Program-made: the position numbers and the translations under genes
In this document: in pieces, positions 30,007 to 36,224 of the stretch
Layout of the letters: every line of letters begins with the position of its first letter
How positions within the stretch are numbered: the first letter of the stretch is position 1
IMG/VR virus record: IMGVR_UViG_3300006947_000029
Coordinates: 1-40,212 of that record
DNA length: 40,212 nt
DNA from: a virus
Reading direction: 5' to 3' (one strand)
Notes under the pieces: generated by a model
What the model was told of the DNA's origin: nothing
Seen by the model: the letters and a program-made list of their open reading frames with translations, nothing else
Databases searched by the model: none

Positions 30007-30032
30007 TAAAAAACCCCACTTTAAGTAGGGTT
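30005..30032 (-). terminator. Rho-independent terminator after the AAA+ operon
   Basis: On the minus strand AACCCTAC and GTGGGGTT pair in an 8-bp stem (one T-G wobble) around the loop TTAAA, followed by TTTTTTATT. It lies 24 nt after the stop of gene 30056-30328. The U-run merges into the -35 box of the uvsW promoter, so one unit ends and the next begins with shared bases. Confidence 0.9.
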
Positions 30033-30055
30033 CTCTATTTGGGGGTGGCGCTGAC

Positions 30056-30328
30056 TTAAAACTCGTCGAGTGCATCTTGCAATTCTTTATCTGACATTGA
30101 AGAAATGCCTATGCTTCTAGCATAACTTTTAGAATACTCATCAGAAACAACATTATAAAGACATTGTTCATCTTGGTAACGATCAAATTGAGCAGGAGTA
30201 GTAATGCCGTAATCTGCCCAATGTGTAGGGTCTTCTACAATAGTACCAATCCAAAGATCTGGATTAGCATCCATTTCCTTTTTGCTGGCTTTGTTAATTG
30301 ATTTAATATGTGTAGTAAGATTTGACAT
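30056..30328 (-). CDS. Small conserved hypothetical protein
   Basis: The 90-residue acidic protein (MSNLTTHIKSINKASKKEMDANPDLWIGTIVED...) has a short helix and a Trp/Tyr-rich centre (HWADYGITTPAQFDRYQDEQ), with SISSMSDKELQDALDEF-like helices at the end. AAAGGAG precedes ATG 30328. It is the last gene before the terminator and lies 16 nt after the AAA+ ATPase, so it shares that promoter. Function unknown. Confidence 0.68.
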   Translation of the reverse strand: MSNLTTHIKSINKASKKEMDANPDLWIGTIVEDPTHWADYGITTPAQFDRYQDEQCLYNVVSDEYSKSYARSIGISSMSDKELQDALDEF

Positions 30329-30344
30329 AATTCTCCTTTATAAT

Positions 30345-31202
30345 TTACGCTCTATGCATACATGTAACTTCAGCAGTTCGTTTCCATTTTTCATCTCCGA
30401 AACTCTTTTTCAAGTCTGCTAATTTTGTTACCATACGCAAACTAAGTTCACGCATTCTGTGTTGATTGTCATTCAAAAATCCTAATATTTCTGTAACTTC
30501 TGGTTGACTAAATCCATATTCATCAAGCATACCATCTGCAACAATTTGCTTACAACGTAATAATTTTTCACGTGTAGTATCCATTGTTAAATCTAAATAA
30601 TGACATCTTGACAATATTGCCGCTAAGTGATCTGCAAGTTTACCACGTACCTTATCAAACTTTAGGTTTGTAATAAAAACTACACTACCTTCAAATTCAA
30701 ATTTATCTGGAATTCCTTCACGTCTTAATAATGCACTATCTGTATTCCAGTTCAATGTACGTTTTTTACTTGAGTCTAATGCTGCCTTTAACAAGTTTAA
30801 TGAAGTTTCATCATGTAATACAGTATCACAATCATCTAATACCAATACATTGTTTTTGTTTGCATTCATATATAATACTTTATACAAACCAATGGCGCTT
30901 GAGGCACCTTTAACAACTTCATAACGCAACTTGTTACCAGCAATTTTATCAAATAAACTGCTTTCTTCTAATACTTTTTCAACACCAAATGATTTACCAA
31001 CTCCTGGAGGTCCTGTTACAACCATTCCACGTACAACACCATCAATTGCTGCCTGAGTCATATCATCTAAAATTGCAAAACGCTCACGCATACGTTGTAT
31101 AATTTGAGCATCTGTTTCGTTTGGATTATCAACCGCATCGTCAACTACTTCAATTAACTTGGTTGCTTTTGTTTTTCTTGTTTTTAATTGCATCTTTGCC
31201 AT
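30345..31202 (-). CDS. AAA+ ATPase
   Basis: I use ATG 31202 (MAKMQLKTRKTKATK), preceded by GGGGA, rather than GTG 31217. The 285-residue product has Walker A GPPGVGKS (64-71), Walker B LVLDDCDTV (about 120-128), a sensor-1-like VVFITNLK, and an arginine in AAILSRCHYLDL. The C-terminal part is helical, as in clamp-loader or RuvB-like AAA+ proteins, though I cannot tell which. In marine T4-like phages such an ATPase of unknown role occurs among replication genes. It is transcribed from a near-perfect early promoter and possibly also a late one. Confidence 0.82.
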   Translation of the reverse strand: MAKMQLKTRKTKATKLIEVVDDAVDNPNETDAQIIQRMRERFAILDDMTQAAIDGVVRGMVVTGPPGVGKSFGVEKVLEESSLFDKIAGNKLRYEVVKGASSAIGLYKVLYMNANKNNVLVLDDCDTVLHDETSLNLLKAALDSSKKRTLNWNTDSALLRREGIPDKFEFEGSVVFITNLKFDKVRGKLADHLAAILSRCHYLDLTMDTTREKLLRCKQIVADGMLDEYGFSQPEVTEILGFLNDNQHRMRELSLRMVTKLADLKKSFGDEKWKRTAEVTCMHRA

Positions 31203-31224
31203 ATTTAAAGTCCCCACTTTTTAT

Positions 31225-31232
31225 TATTTATA
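31225..31232 (-). promoter_or_regulatory. Late-type TATAAATA downstream of the early promoter
   Basis: Exact TATAAATA on the minus strand, 22 nt before ATG 31202 and starting just past the early -10 box (31239-31244). Tandem early and late promoters would keep the AAA+ gene on through infection. Confidence 0.45.
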
Positions 31233-31238
31233 CTATGT

Positions 31239-31267
31239 ATTATACAGTAAGACGTCTTACTTGTCAA
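31239..31267 (-). promoter_or_regulatory. Consensus early promoter with palindromic operator-like spacer
   Basis: A full consensus TTGACA (31267-31262), 17 bp, TATAAT (31244-31239) on the minus strand. The spacer is the perfect 16-bp palindrome AGTAAGACGTCTTACT (31246-31261) plus one base. A near copy with two changes sits in the promoter at 32103-32131. Confidence 0.93.
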
Positions 31268-31329
31268 GTAAAATCTGCTTTTTCTTTTGTAGTAAAATCA
31301 ATGACTTACAATTATTTTTGAAAATAATT

Positions 31330-32073
31330 TTAATCTTGTACGATTTTTACCCTGTTCATAAAGGTTTCTTGGGCATGTGTGAAGCGACCAACTTCATGTT
31401 TATTGACGGTGCCTCGGATATTGATAGTTTTATCATTAATTATATCACTGATATCTGGTTGATCTCTCCACCAAAACTTGATAATATCTGATCCGTTATA
31501 CAATGTAGTAATCATATACACGGCGCTTTTTTGTATGTATTTGGAGTCAAGAACAAGTACACTTAACTCATAACGTTCTTTTGGAACGCCAAAATGTTTA
31601 CTAGTAAACCGAACTGCGTCAAGTTTATCTTCAATGTTTTTGCGTTTTACATCTATTAAATTCATATTTGGAATACTTGCCAATACAGCAACATTAAAGA
31701 TACTAAGTTTGTTTTTAGATTGAAAAGAATTTACAACACCTTCTTCAAAATTATTTAACCCAGTTGTTAGTTTTTTCATCACAAACTTTGCTTCAAATTT
31801 GTCAATGATGGTTTGGGCATTATCATATGATATAGCACTAGGTTTCTTACCATCTAAAATATCTTGAATAACCATTGTTTTGTTATCAAAATGTATTGAT
31901 TTAATGTTATGATCCTCACCATACTCTGTATACCCTTCACCAGAGCGTATGAACCCTTGTTTCTCGTGTGTTTCTATTGCAAGTGCCAGTATGTGTACTG
32001 GTGAGCATTTTCCCACTTCTATCGCAGTTTCCTTCTTTGATACAAACTTAGGTGGTTGCGTTTTCATTTTCAT
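31330..32073 (-). CDS. Hypothetical early DNA-metabolism protein
   Basis: A 247-residue Lys-rich protein starting MKMKTQPPKFVSKKETAIEVG. The middle has predicted strands with FNVAVLASIPNMNLIDVKRKN and YELSVLVLDSKYIQKSAVYMITTL. The end, INIRGTVNKHEVGRFTHAQETFMNRVKIVQD, looks like an OB-fold strand set used in nucleic acid binding; this is tentative. It is alone between its own promoter (32103-32131) and that of the AAA+ gene. The leader is about 20 nt without a Shine-Dalgarno site. Confidence 0.68.
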   Translation of the reverse strand: MKMKTQPPKFVSKKETAIEVGKCSPVHILALAIETHEKQGFIRSGEGYTEYGEDHNIKSIHFDNKTMVIQDILDGKKPSAISYDNAQTIIDKFEAKFVMKKLTTGLNNFEEGVVNSFQSKNKLSIFNVAVLASIPNMNLIDVKRKNIEDKLDAVRFTSKHFGVPKERYELSVLVLDSKYIQKSAVYMITTLYNGSDIIKFWWRDQPDISDIINDKTINIRGTVNKHEVGRFTHAQETFMNRVKIVQD

Positions 32074-32102
32074 AGTAGGATTTAATAGTTAATATACTTC
32101 GT

Positions 32103-32131
32103 ATTTTACAGTAAGGCGTCTTGCTTGTCAA
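32103..32131 (-). promoter_or_regulatory. Early promoter with imperfect copy of the palindrome
   Basis: TTGACA (32131-32126), 17 bp, TAAAAT (32108-32103) on the minus strand. The spacer AGCAAGACGCCTTACT differs at two positions from the perfect palindrome at 31246-31261. In all, 26 of 29 bases of the two promoters agree. Confidence 0.88.
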
Positions 32132-32172
32132 GTGTTTTTTTGAAAAAGTTCTGACATTAGTTGACTACGCCC

Positions 32173-32192
32173 CCAAAAGGCGAAGCCTTTGG
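32173..32192 (+). other. Hairpin followed by T-run (plus-strand terminator-like)
   Basis: CCAAAAGGC and GCCTTTGG pair around GAA with one bulged A, and the plus strand continues CAAATTTTTTATTTTT. That is a terminator for plus-strand transcription, yet no plus-strand gene lies to the left. On the minus strand it is a hairpin without a U-run. It may stop antisense transcription or be part of a structured RNA. Confidence 0.4.
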
Positions 32193-32260
32193 CAAATTTT
32201 TTATTTTTAACTGCTATGTTAATAAGACATCTTAAAGGTGGCTAAAATGCCTTACTTTTA

Positions 32261-32284
32261 AAACCCGAAGTTTCCCCCGGGTTT
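32261..32284 (-). terminator. Weak terminator-like hairpin after gene 32297-32524
   Basis: AAACCCG and CGGGTTT form a 7-bp stem around a 10-nt loop on the minus strand, followed by only four T before A residues. It lies 13 nt after the stop of the upstream gene. It could be a weak terminator or an RNA 3' end stabiliser. Confidence 0.5.
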
Positions 32285-32296
32285 ATGAACTTCAGT

Positions 32297-32524
32297 CTAC
32301 TGACTATCGACAAATGAATATAACTTATTTGCTTCTGCTAGTATATCTTCTGATGTTGGATACTTTGGTGCATGTTCTGTAGACAGTATTGCACCCGTTT
32401 CTGGATGTCTATCTGTACTATTTTCCCATTTATTTCTTGCATCGTCAAACTTTGACATTACAAAGCCTTGTGCCATTGAAAGTATCTCTGTGCGTATCTC
32501 ATACGCATTCTTATTTGAAACCAT
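32297..32524 (-). CDS. Small conserved T4-like phage protein
   Basis: The 75-residue protein MVSNKNAYEIRTEILSMAQ... is helical at the start, with a His/Pro turn region (DRHPETGAIL) and an acidic helix at the end. The SNKNAYEIR start is familiar to me from marine T4-like phages. A strong AGGAG precedes ATG 32524, and it has its own promoter with a leader of about 45 nt. Function unknown. Confidence 0.72.
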   Translation of the reverse strand: MVSNKNAYEIRTEILSMAQGFVMSKFDDARNKWENSTDRHPETGAILSTEHAPKYPTSEDILAEANKLYSFVDSQ

Positions 32525-32575
32525 ATGTTTCTCCTATGTGTGTGTTTCTGTGTGTAGAATCGTTCCTACTATTTA

Positions 32576-32604
32576 ATAGTAACACACGAAAGGGGAATTG
32601 TCAA
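32576..32604 (-). promoter_or_regulatory. Sigma70-type early promoter for 32297-32524
   Basis: TTGACA (32604-32599), 17 bp, TACTAT (32581-32576) on the minus strand, just after the UvsY-like gene. The -10 region is within the palindrome ACTATTAAATAGT. The -10 is the weakest of the set (four of six). Confidence 0.75.
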
Positions 32605-32609
32605 GTCAT

Positions 32610-33068
32610 CTATAATGAAACATCATCTAAGCCGGCGGCTCGTAACTTAACTACATTATTAATTTGGAATTGTTTTGCTTCTAAGGCTTTAACTATGCCT
32701 ATACATCTATTACGAACTAAACTAAATTCATTAATAATGTACTGTAAATTTACAACATCATCTTCGCCATCAACAAACTTCTCAGCATCTCTGCTTGTTA
32801 ATGCCTTATTATAACTCTCTAAGAACTTACGAAATGTTTTACTACGTAATCTACGCATTTCTGTATTAAGATGTTCTAGTATTGCTTCTGCTTCTTGTAA
32901 CTGATTAAACCTATGTTCTACTATACCAGGCATATCTCTGCTTTGCTTTTCAAGATTGCCTTTCATACTACATTCGTACCGTGCTTCTTCTATTTCCTTT
33001 TCAAAATGAGATATTGCGTTAACAATTTCTCCCATATTTGCTGAAACTTTACGATACCATTTACTCAT
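32610..33068 (-). CDS. uvsY: UvsY-like recombination mediator
   Basis: The 152-residue, helical, charged protein (MSKWYRKVSANMGEIVNAISHFEKEIEEARYE...) has SKTFRKFLESYNKALTSRDAEKFVDGEDDVV in the middle and ends NLQYIINEFSLVRNRC...AKQFQINNVVKLRAAG. The end resembles T4 UvsY (LQYWGILLDF...KSRGFAIKHIQDMRAF). UvsY loads UvsX on gp32-coated DNA, and this gene lies with uvsX and gp32. The similarity is modest, so the name is provisional. It starts 3 nt after the acidic protein. Confidence 0.62.
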   Translation of the reverse strand: MSKWYRKVSANMGEIVNAISHFEKEIEEARYECSMKGNLEKQSRDMPGIVEHRFNQLQEAEAILEHLNTEMRRLRSKTFRKFLESYNKALTSRDAEKFVDGEDDVVNLQYIINEFSLVRNRCIGIVKALEAKQFQINNVVKLRAAGLDDVSL

Positions 33069-33071
33069 TGT

Positions 33072-33314
33072 TTACCACTCTTCCTCTTCTTCTTCCTCTA
33101 TATGTTCAATAATTGTATCAAACGCTTCTTGTAGATACTCATCTACGCCTGTTATTTCTTCTGCATTAAATTGTATATCAATATCATAATCTTTTAATTG
33201 TAACAAAAATGCATCTGCAAATTTTACTCTATCCTTAACAGGAATATACTGCTTCGCTGAAACATATATCTCTAATAAAAATTCTAAATCTGCTTCATCT
33301 ATACTATTACTCAT
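33072..33314 (-). CDS. Small acidic hypothetical protein
   Basis: An 80-residue helical protein ending in a run of Glu (IIEHIEEEEEEEW). The acidic tail might bind a DNA-binding neighbour such as gp32 or UvsX, but that is inference. GGGGAG precedes ATG 33314, and the gene follows the oxygenase by 19 nt in the uvsX operon. No domain is recognised. Confidence 0.65.
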   Translation of the reverse strand: MSNSIDEADLEFLLEIYVSAKQYIPVKDRVKFADAFLLQLKDYDIDIQFNAEEITGVDEYLQEAFDTIIEHIEEEEEEEW

Positions 33315-33333
33315 TTATGGCTCCCCACTTTGT

Positions 33334-33927
33334 TTATTTTTGGACACAATATTTAATTAATATTGAGTTTCTATCTGTTGTATCTTCTTCTATTGGTTTT
33401 ACTCGATGTATACTATATTCACTAGACTTAAATATCCATGCTCTATTAGGAATAAACTCTATCTGTGTGGAATCATCTCCTTCCTCACCTAACCATGTTC
33501 CAGTATGTTCCAAATCATTGTTTGTTGGACAATATATTTGTAACGAAACCATTTCTTTATTCCATGATTTAATATCGTTATGTTGCCCTCTCCAAAAGCC
33601 TTTTTTATCTTTATGTATAGTGTATGCGATCTTATTTATAGAATATTGTAAATCACATACATCTTTTAAATACTGCAACATAGCCTCACTAGACATCTTT
33701 TGCATAAAGCCTTCCCAAAAACTAGAATTTTGAGTTGTTTTTGAAATATCAACTATATGTTGTTGATCTGGATAACACGGCTCGTCAGGTAAATGTAATG
33801 GCTCACTAGTATCTTCATGTATTACATTTACCAATTTACGATAATAATCTTCATCAAAAAAATCATCAATTATAATATGCGGAAATGGTGTTATTGAGTC
33901 TTTTCTGAAAGAATCTATATTATTCAT
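33334..33927 (-). CDS. 2OG-Fe(II) oxygenase
   Basis: I choose ATG 33927 (MNNIDSFRKDSITPFPHIIIDDFF), overlapping the uvsX stop by 8 nt; the frame is open to 33969. The 197-residue product has the typical start PFPHIIIDDFF, the ligands H116-x-D118 in GQHNDIKSW, H174 in YSIHRV, and R186 in DRNSILIKY for 2-oxoglutarate. The fold is that of prolyl-hydroxylase-like enzymes common in marine phages. Its position in the uvsX operon suggests a role at early or middle time; a protein or nucleic acid substrate cannot be distinguished. Confidence 0.86.
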   Translation of the reverse strand: MNNIDSFRKDSITPFPHIIIDDFFDEDYYRKLVNVIHEDTSEPLHLPDEPCYPDQQHIVDISKTTQNSSFWEGFMQKMSSEAMLQYLKDVCDLQYSINKIAYTIHKDKKGFWRGQHNDIKSWNKEMVSLQIYCPTNNDLEHTGTWLGEEGDDSTQIEFIPNRAWIFKSSEYSIHRVKPIEEDTTDRNSILIKYCVQK

Positions 33928-35023
33928 TCGTTGCATCAATAAATTCTTCTGTGTCAACTTCTTCAACAATTAAATCATTTACACTTTCTGGTTGACTATC
34001 AAATTCATCCATTACTACATCTAATGCACCATCTTTATTTGCATTCCATGGCTTACGAAACATTTTAATTATTTCGCCTGTTACAGGACTAATGTATTCT
34101 AAACTGTTTCCACTTTTCTTTAAAACTCCTTTTGCTTCAAAAAAGTCTGTTAATCCACTATATGGACTCATTCCTGTTTCATATGGAATTTCTACTTGTA
34201 CACTTTCAAATGGCTTTGCATAACGTGTTTTCATTACTTTACACGCTGCTCTAATACCATGTACTTGGCTAGTTTTATTTCCATCAGCATCTACTTTAAG
34301 TTTTAGTTTACGCATTGCAATAACAATACTACTTGCATAGATAAAGCCTTGCCCGCCTGAGATTCTATCATCTGGGTCAAACATATCTTGTGATGCATAC
34401 GTGTGATTTGTAGCCATTAAGCCTACATTGTATTGTCCAAACATATTAACTGTATTACGAACTAATGAAGTAAGTGCTTTAGGCTTACGACCCAAATCAC
34501 CTTTCATGTCACCCTTTTCAAATTGTGCTACGTCTGTTGGTGTTAATAGCATACCTAACGAGTCAACTACAAATAATACTTTAGGACGATCTGCTTCATC
34601 TTTATCAAAATATTCTGCTTTATAGTCTTTCATAAAGTCACTAATTGTTTTAGCAACGTCATCTATCATGCTCATATTTAATTTAAGTAACTTATCTTCA
34701 CTTGTATCTACCTCAAGTGCGTGTAGCCACTTTTCATCAAGTGCGTTTTCACTATCAATTAAAATAACGAAAATACCTTGCTCTTGTGCTGCCTTTACAA
34801 TGTTACCTGCAGCGATATATGATTTACCTGAACCGGATTCTCCTGCTAATACTGTTACTTTTCCAAGAGGTACACCTTTATTAAAATCATCACTGATTAA
34901 TTTATTAAGGGTATAATTACCTGTTGAGATCCATGTATCTGGATCATTAAACCCAACACTCAAGCCGGGTACCGCTTTAGTTATACTTTTACGGAATTTG
35001 CTTACATCAAATGGTCTTGCCAT
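33920..35023 (-). CDS. uvsX: UvsX RecA-like recombinase
   Basis: The 367-residue protein has Walker A GESGSGKS (61-68), Walker B VLFVVDSLGML, and the RecA-type loop with NHTYASQDMFDPDDRISGGQGF. T4 UvsX forms filaments on single-stranded DNA for strand exchange and recombination-dependent replication. GGAG precedes ATG 35023. The gene follows gp32 after 62 nt, in which there is a GUAA-capped hairpin, and it has no own promoter in view, so it is probably read from the gp32 promoter. Confidence 0.95.
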   Translation of the reverse strand: MARPFDVSKFRKSITKAVPGLSVGFNDPDTWISTGNYTLNKLISDDFNKGVPLGKVTVLAGESGSGKSYIAAGNIVKAAQEQGIFVILIDSENALDEKWLHALEVDTSEDKLLKLNMSMIDDVAKTISDFMKDYKAEYFDKDEADRPKVLFVVDSLGMLLTPTDVAQFEKGDMKGDLGRKPKALTSLVRNTVNMFGQYNVGLMATNHTYASQDMFDPDDRISGGQGFIYASSIVIAMRKLKLKVDADGNKTSQVHGIRAACKVMKTRYAKPFESVQVEIPYETGMSPYSGLTDFFEAKGVLKKSGNSLEYISPVTGEIIKMFRKPWNANKDGALDVVMDEFDSQPESVNDLIVEEVDTEEFIDATNE

Positions 35024-35049
35024 AATTTATCTCCAAAGAATTTGTGACT

Positions 35050-35071
35050 GGGAGACAATTACTTGCCTCCC
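35050..35071 (-). promoter_or_regulatory. GNRA-capped hairpin between gp32 and uvsX
   Basis: On the minus strand GGGAGGCAA and TTGTCTCCC form a 9-bp stem (one G-U pair) closed by the tetraloop GTAA. There is no U-run. It may protect the gp32 mRNA 3' end, mark an RNA cleavage point or tune uvsX expression. Confidence 0.65.
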
Positions 35072-35085
35072 TTGAATAATGTTAT

Positions 35086-36087
35086 TTACTCGCTGTCTTT
35101 ACGTTCACGGATCATTGCAAGAATGTCTTGCGCATTAGCCGGTTTGCTCTCTGGAGCTGCCGCAGCAACTGTTTCCATTTCTGGTGCAGGTGCTGTTACA
35201 GGTGCTGCCACTGGTGCTGTTGCCTCTGGTGTTGCCACAATAGGCGGTACAACCGTACTATCTGTTGTAGTACGAGGACCAGTATTAGGTGCATCTACAC
35301 CCCAAGGGCGGTAAAAACCAGCAAAACGTTCTGGATCATACAATTGACCGTCAACTGATGCTTCAAACATTTGATGAATTGCATTCAAATGTGCTGCATC
35401 TGGTTTCTTAGGTAAAAAGTCATTTAAGTTATATAAGCCATGAGTTCCAATTGCATCACGTTCTTCTTGATTCAAACTACGCTCACGTCTTGCCCAATTA
35501 CTTGTTCCATAATCAGCATATTGACCTTTTTTACCTTTAGTAATTTTAAAGTCTGTGCCTTGCTCATAATCCGTTGGAATTTCTGGAAATTCTGGATCCA
35601 TGAGTGCCGCACTAATAATTTTATAAATTTGAGGTGATATAACAAAACGTCTAATTGGACTTTCTGGTGCGTTTTCTTCTGTCATCTCTGTTTGTGTTAC
35701 AAAACCTTGAAAGATGTATGAACGCTTTTTCCAATATTTACGTGCCATATCTTCCATTGAAGGATCTTTAAACCAAGGACGTATTTCCGCATGTACCGGA
35801 CATTGCTCTTTCCACATCTCAACACATGGTACTTGTACCAATACTGATTTGTTTTCATCTTGTCCTTTAACGCCAGGAAATTCTAACTTAATCATTTGGC
35901 GTTCTTTCCAAAAGTATGTGTTAGTTTCGTCTGCGTCTGGTAAAAAGCGAAGTGTTGCGCTTGTGTTTTCGTCGATTGACCAATGTGGAAATACTATATT
36001 GTCACCACCACCTGATCGTCTGTTGCCTCCGCTTTGCGCGGTTTCTTGCTCGAGCAATTTTGCTCGTATTTCTGCTAAAGTTGTCAT
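35086..36087 (-). CDS. gp32: Single-stranded DNA-binding protein gp32
   Basis: The 333-residue protein fits T4 gp32 in order. It has a basic N-terminal LAEIRAKL and NRRSGGG region for cooperativity, then an OB-fold core with aromatic and basic residues. A metal-site-like C-x8-C-x2-H sits in PCVEMWKEQCPVH. A Pro/Ala-rich linker leads to an acidic tail (ILAMIRERKDSE) for partner binding. It coats single-stranded DNA and recruits UvsX, UvsY, UvsW and the replisome. AGGAG precedes ATG 36087. The leader is about 100 nt, as in T4 where gp32 represses its own translation. Confidence 0.93.
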   Translation of the reverse strand: MTTLAEIRAKLLEQETAQSGGNRRSGGGDNIVFPHWSIDENTSATLRFLPDADETNTYFWKERQMIKLEFPGVKGQDENKSVLVQVPCVEMWKEQCPVHAEIRPWFKDPSMEDMARKYWKKRSYIFQGFVTQTEMTEENAPESPIRRFVISPQIYKIISAALMDPEFPEIPTDYEQGTDFKITKGKKGQYADYGTSNWARRERSLNQEERDAIGTHGLYNLNDFLPKKPDAAHLNAIHQMFEASVDGQLYDPERFAGFYRPWGVDAPNTGPRTTTDSTVVPPIVATPEATAPVAAPVTAPAPEMETVAAAAPESKPANAQDILAMIRERKDSE

Positions 36088-36132
36088 TTATATTCTCCTA
36101 TATTTGCCTTTGTTAGCCTTTATTAGTAATAA

Positions 36133-36145
36133 GACAATCCTTGTC
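36133..36145 (-). promoter_or_regulatory. Small hairpin in the gp32 leader
   Basis: GACAA and TTGTC pair around GGA on the minus strand in a leader otherwise rich in A and G, with repeats of AATAAAGGC and AAAGGCAAA. In T4 the gp32 leader has a pseudoknot and an unstructured A-rich stretch for autoregulation. A pseudoknot could not be drawn here with confidence. Confidence 0.35.
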
Positions 36146-36195
36146 CTATTTTTGTTTTTGGTATTCTTAGTACCTTTGCCTTTATTGGTATATAC

Positions 36196-36224
36196 AGTAT
36201 ACTACGTTTCTTGCTTACTGTCAA
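36196..36224 (-). promoter_or_regulatory. Sigma70-type early promoter for gp32-uvsX
   Basis: TTGACA (36224-36219), 17 bp, TATACT (36201-36196) on the minus strand. The TGA of the -35 box is the stop codon of gene 36221-37510. The -35 is flanked by a perfect inverted repeat TTGCTT/AAGCAA with 6 nt between the arms. Confidence 0.9.

Noticed and set aside
33633-33640. TATAAATA on the minus strand inside the 2OG oxygenase gene
   Set aside because: It is deep in a coding region with no gene start following. Several such matches are expected by chance in DNA this AT-rich. Similar internal copies at 5973-5980 and 9347-9354 were also set aside.
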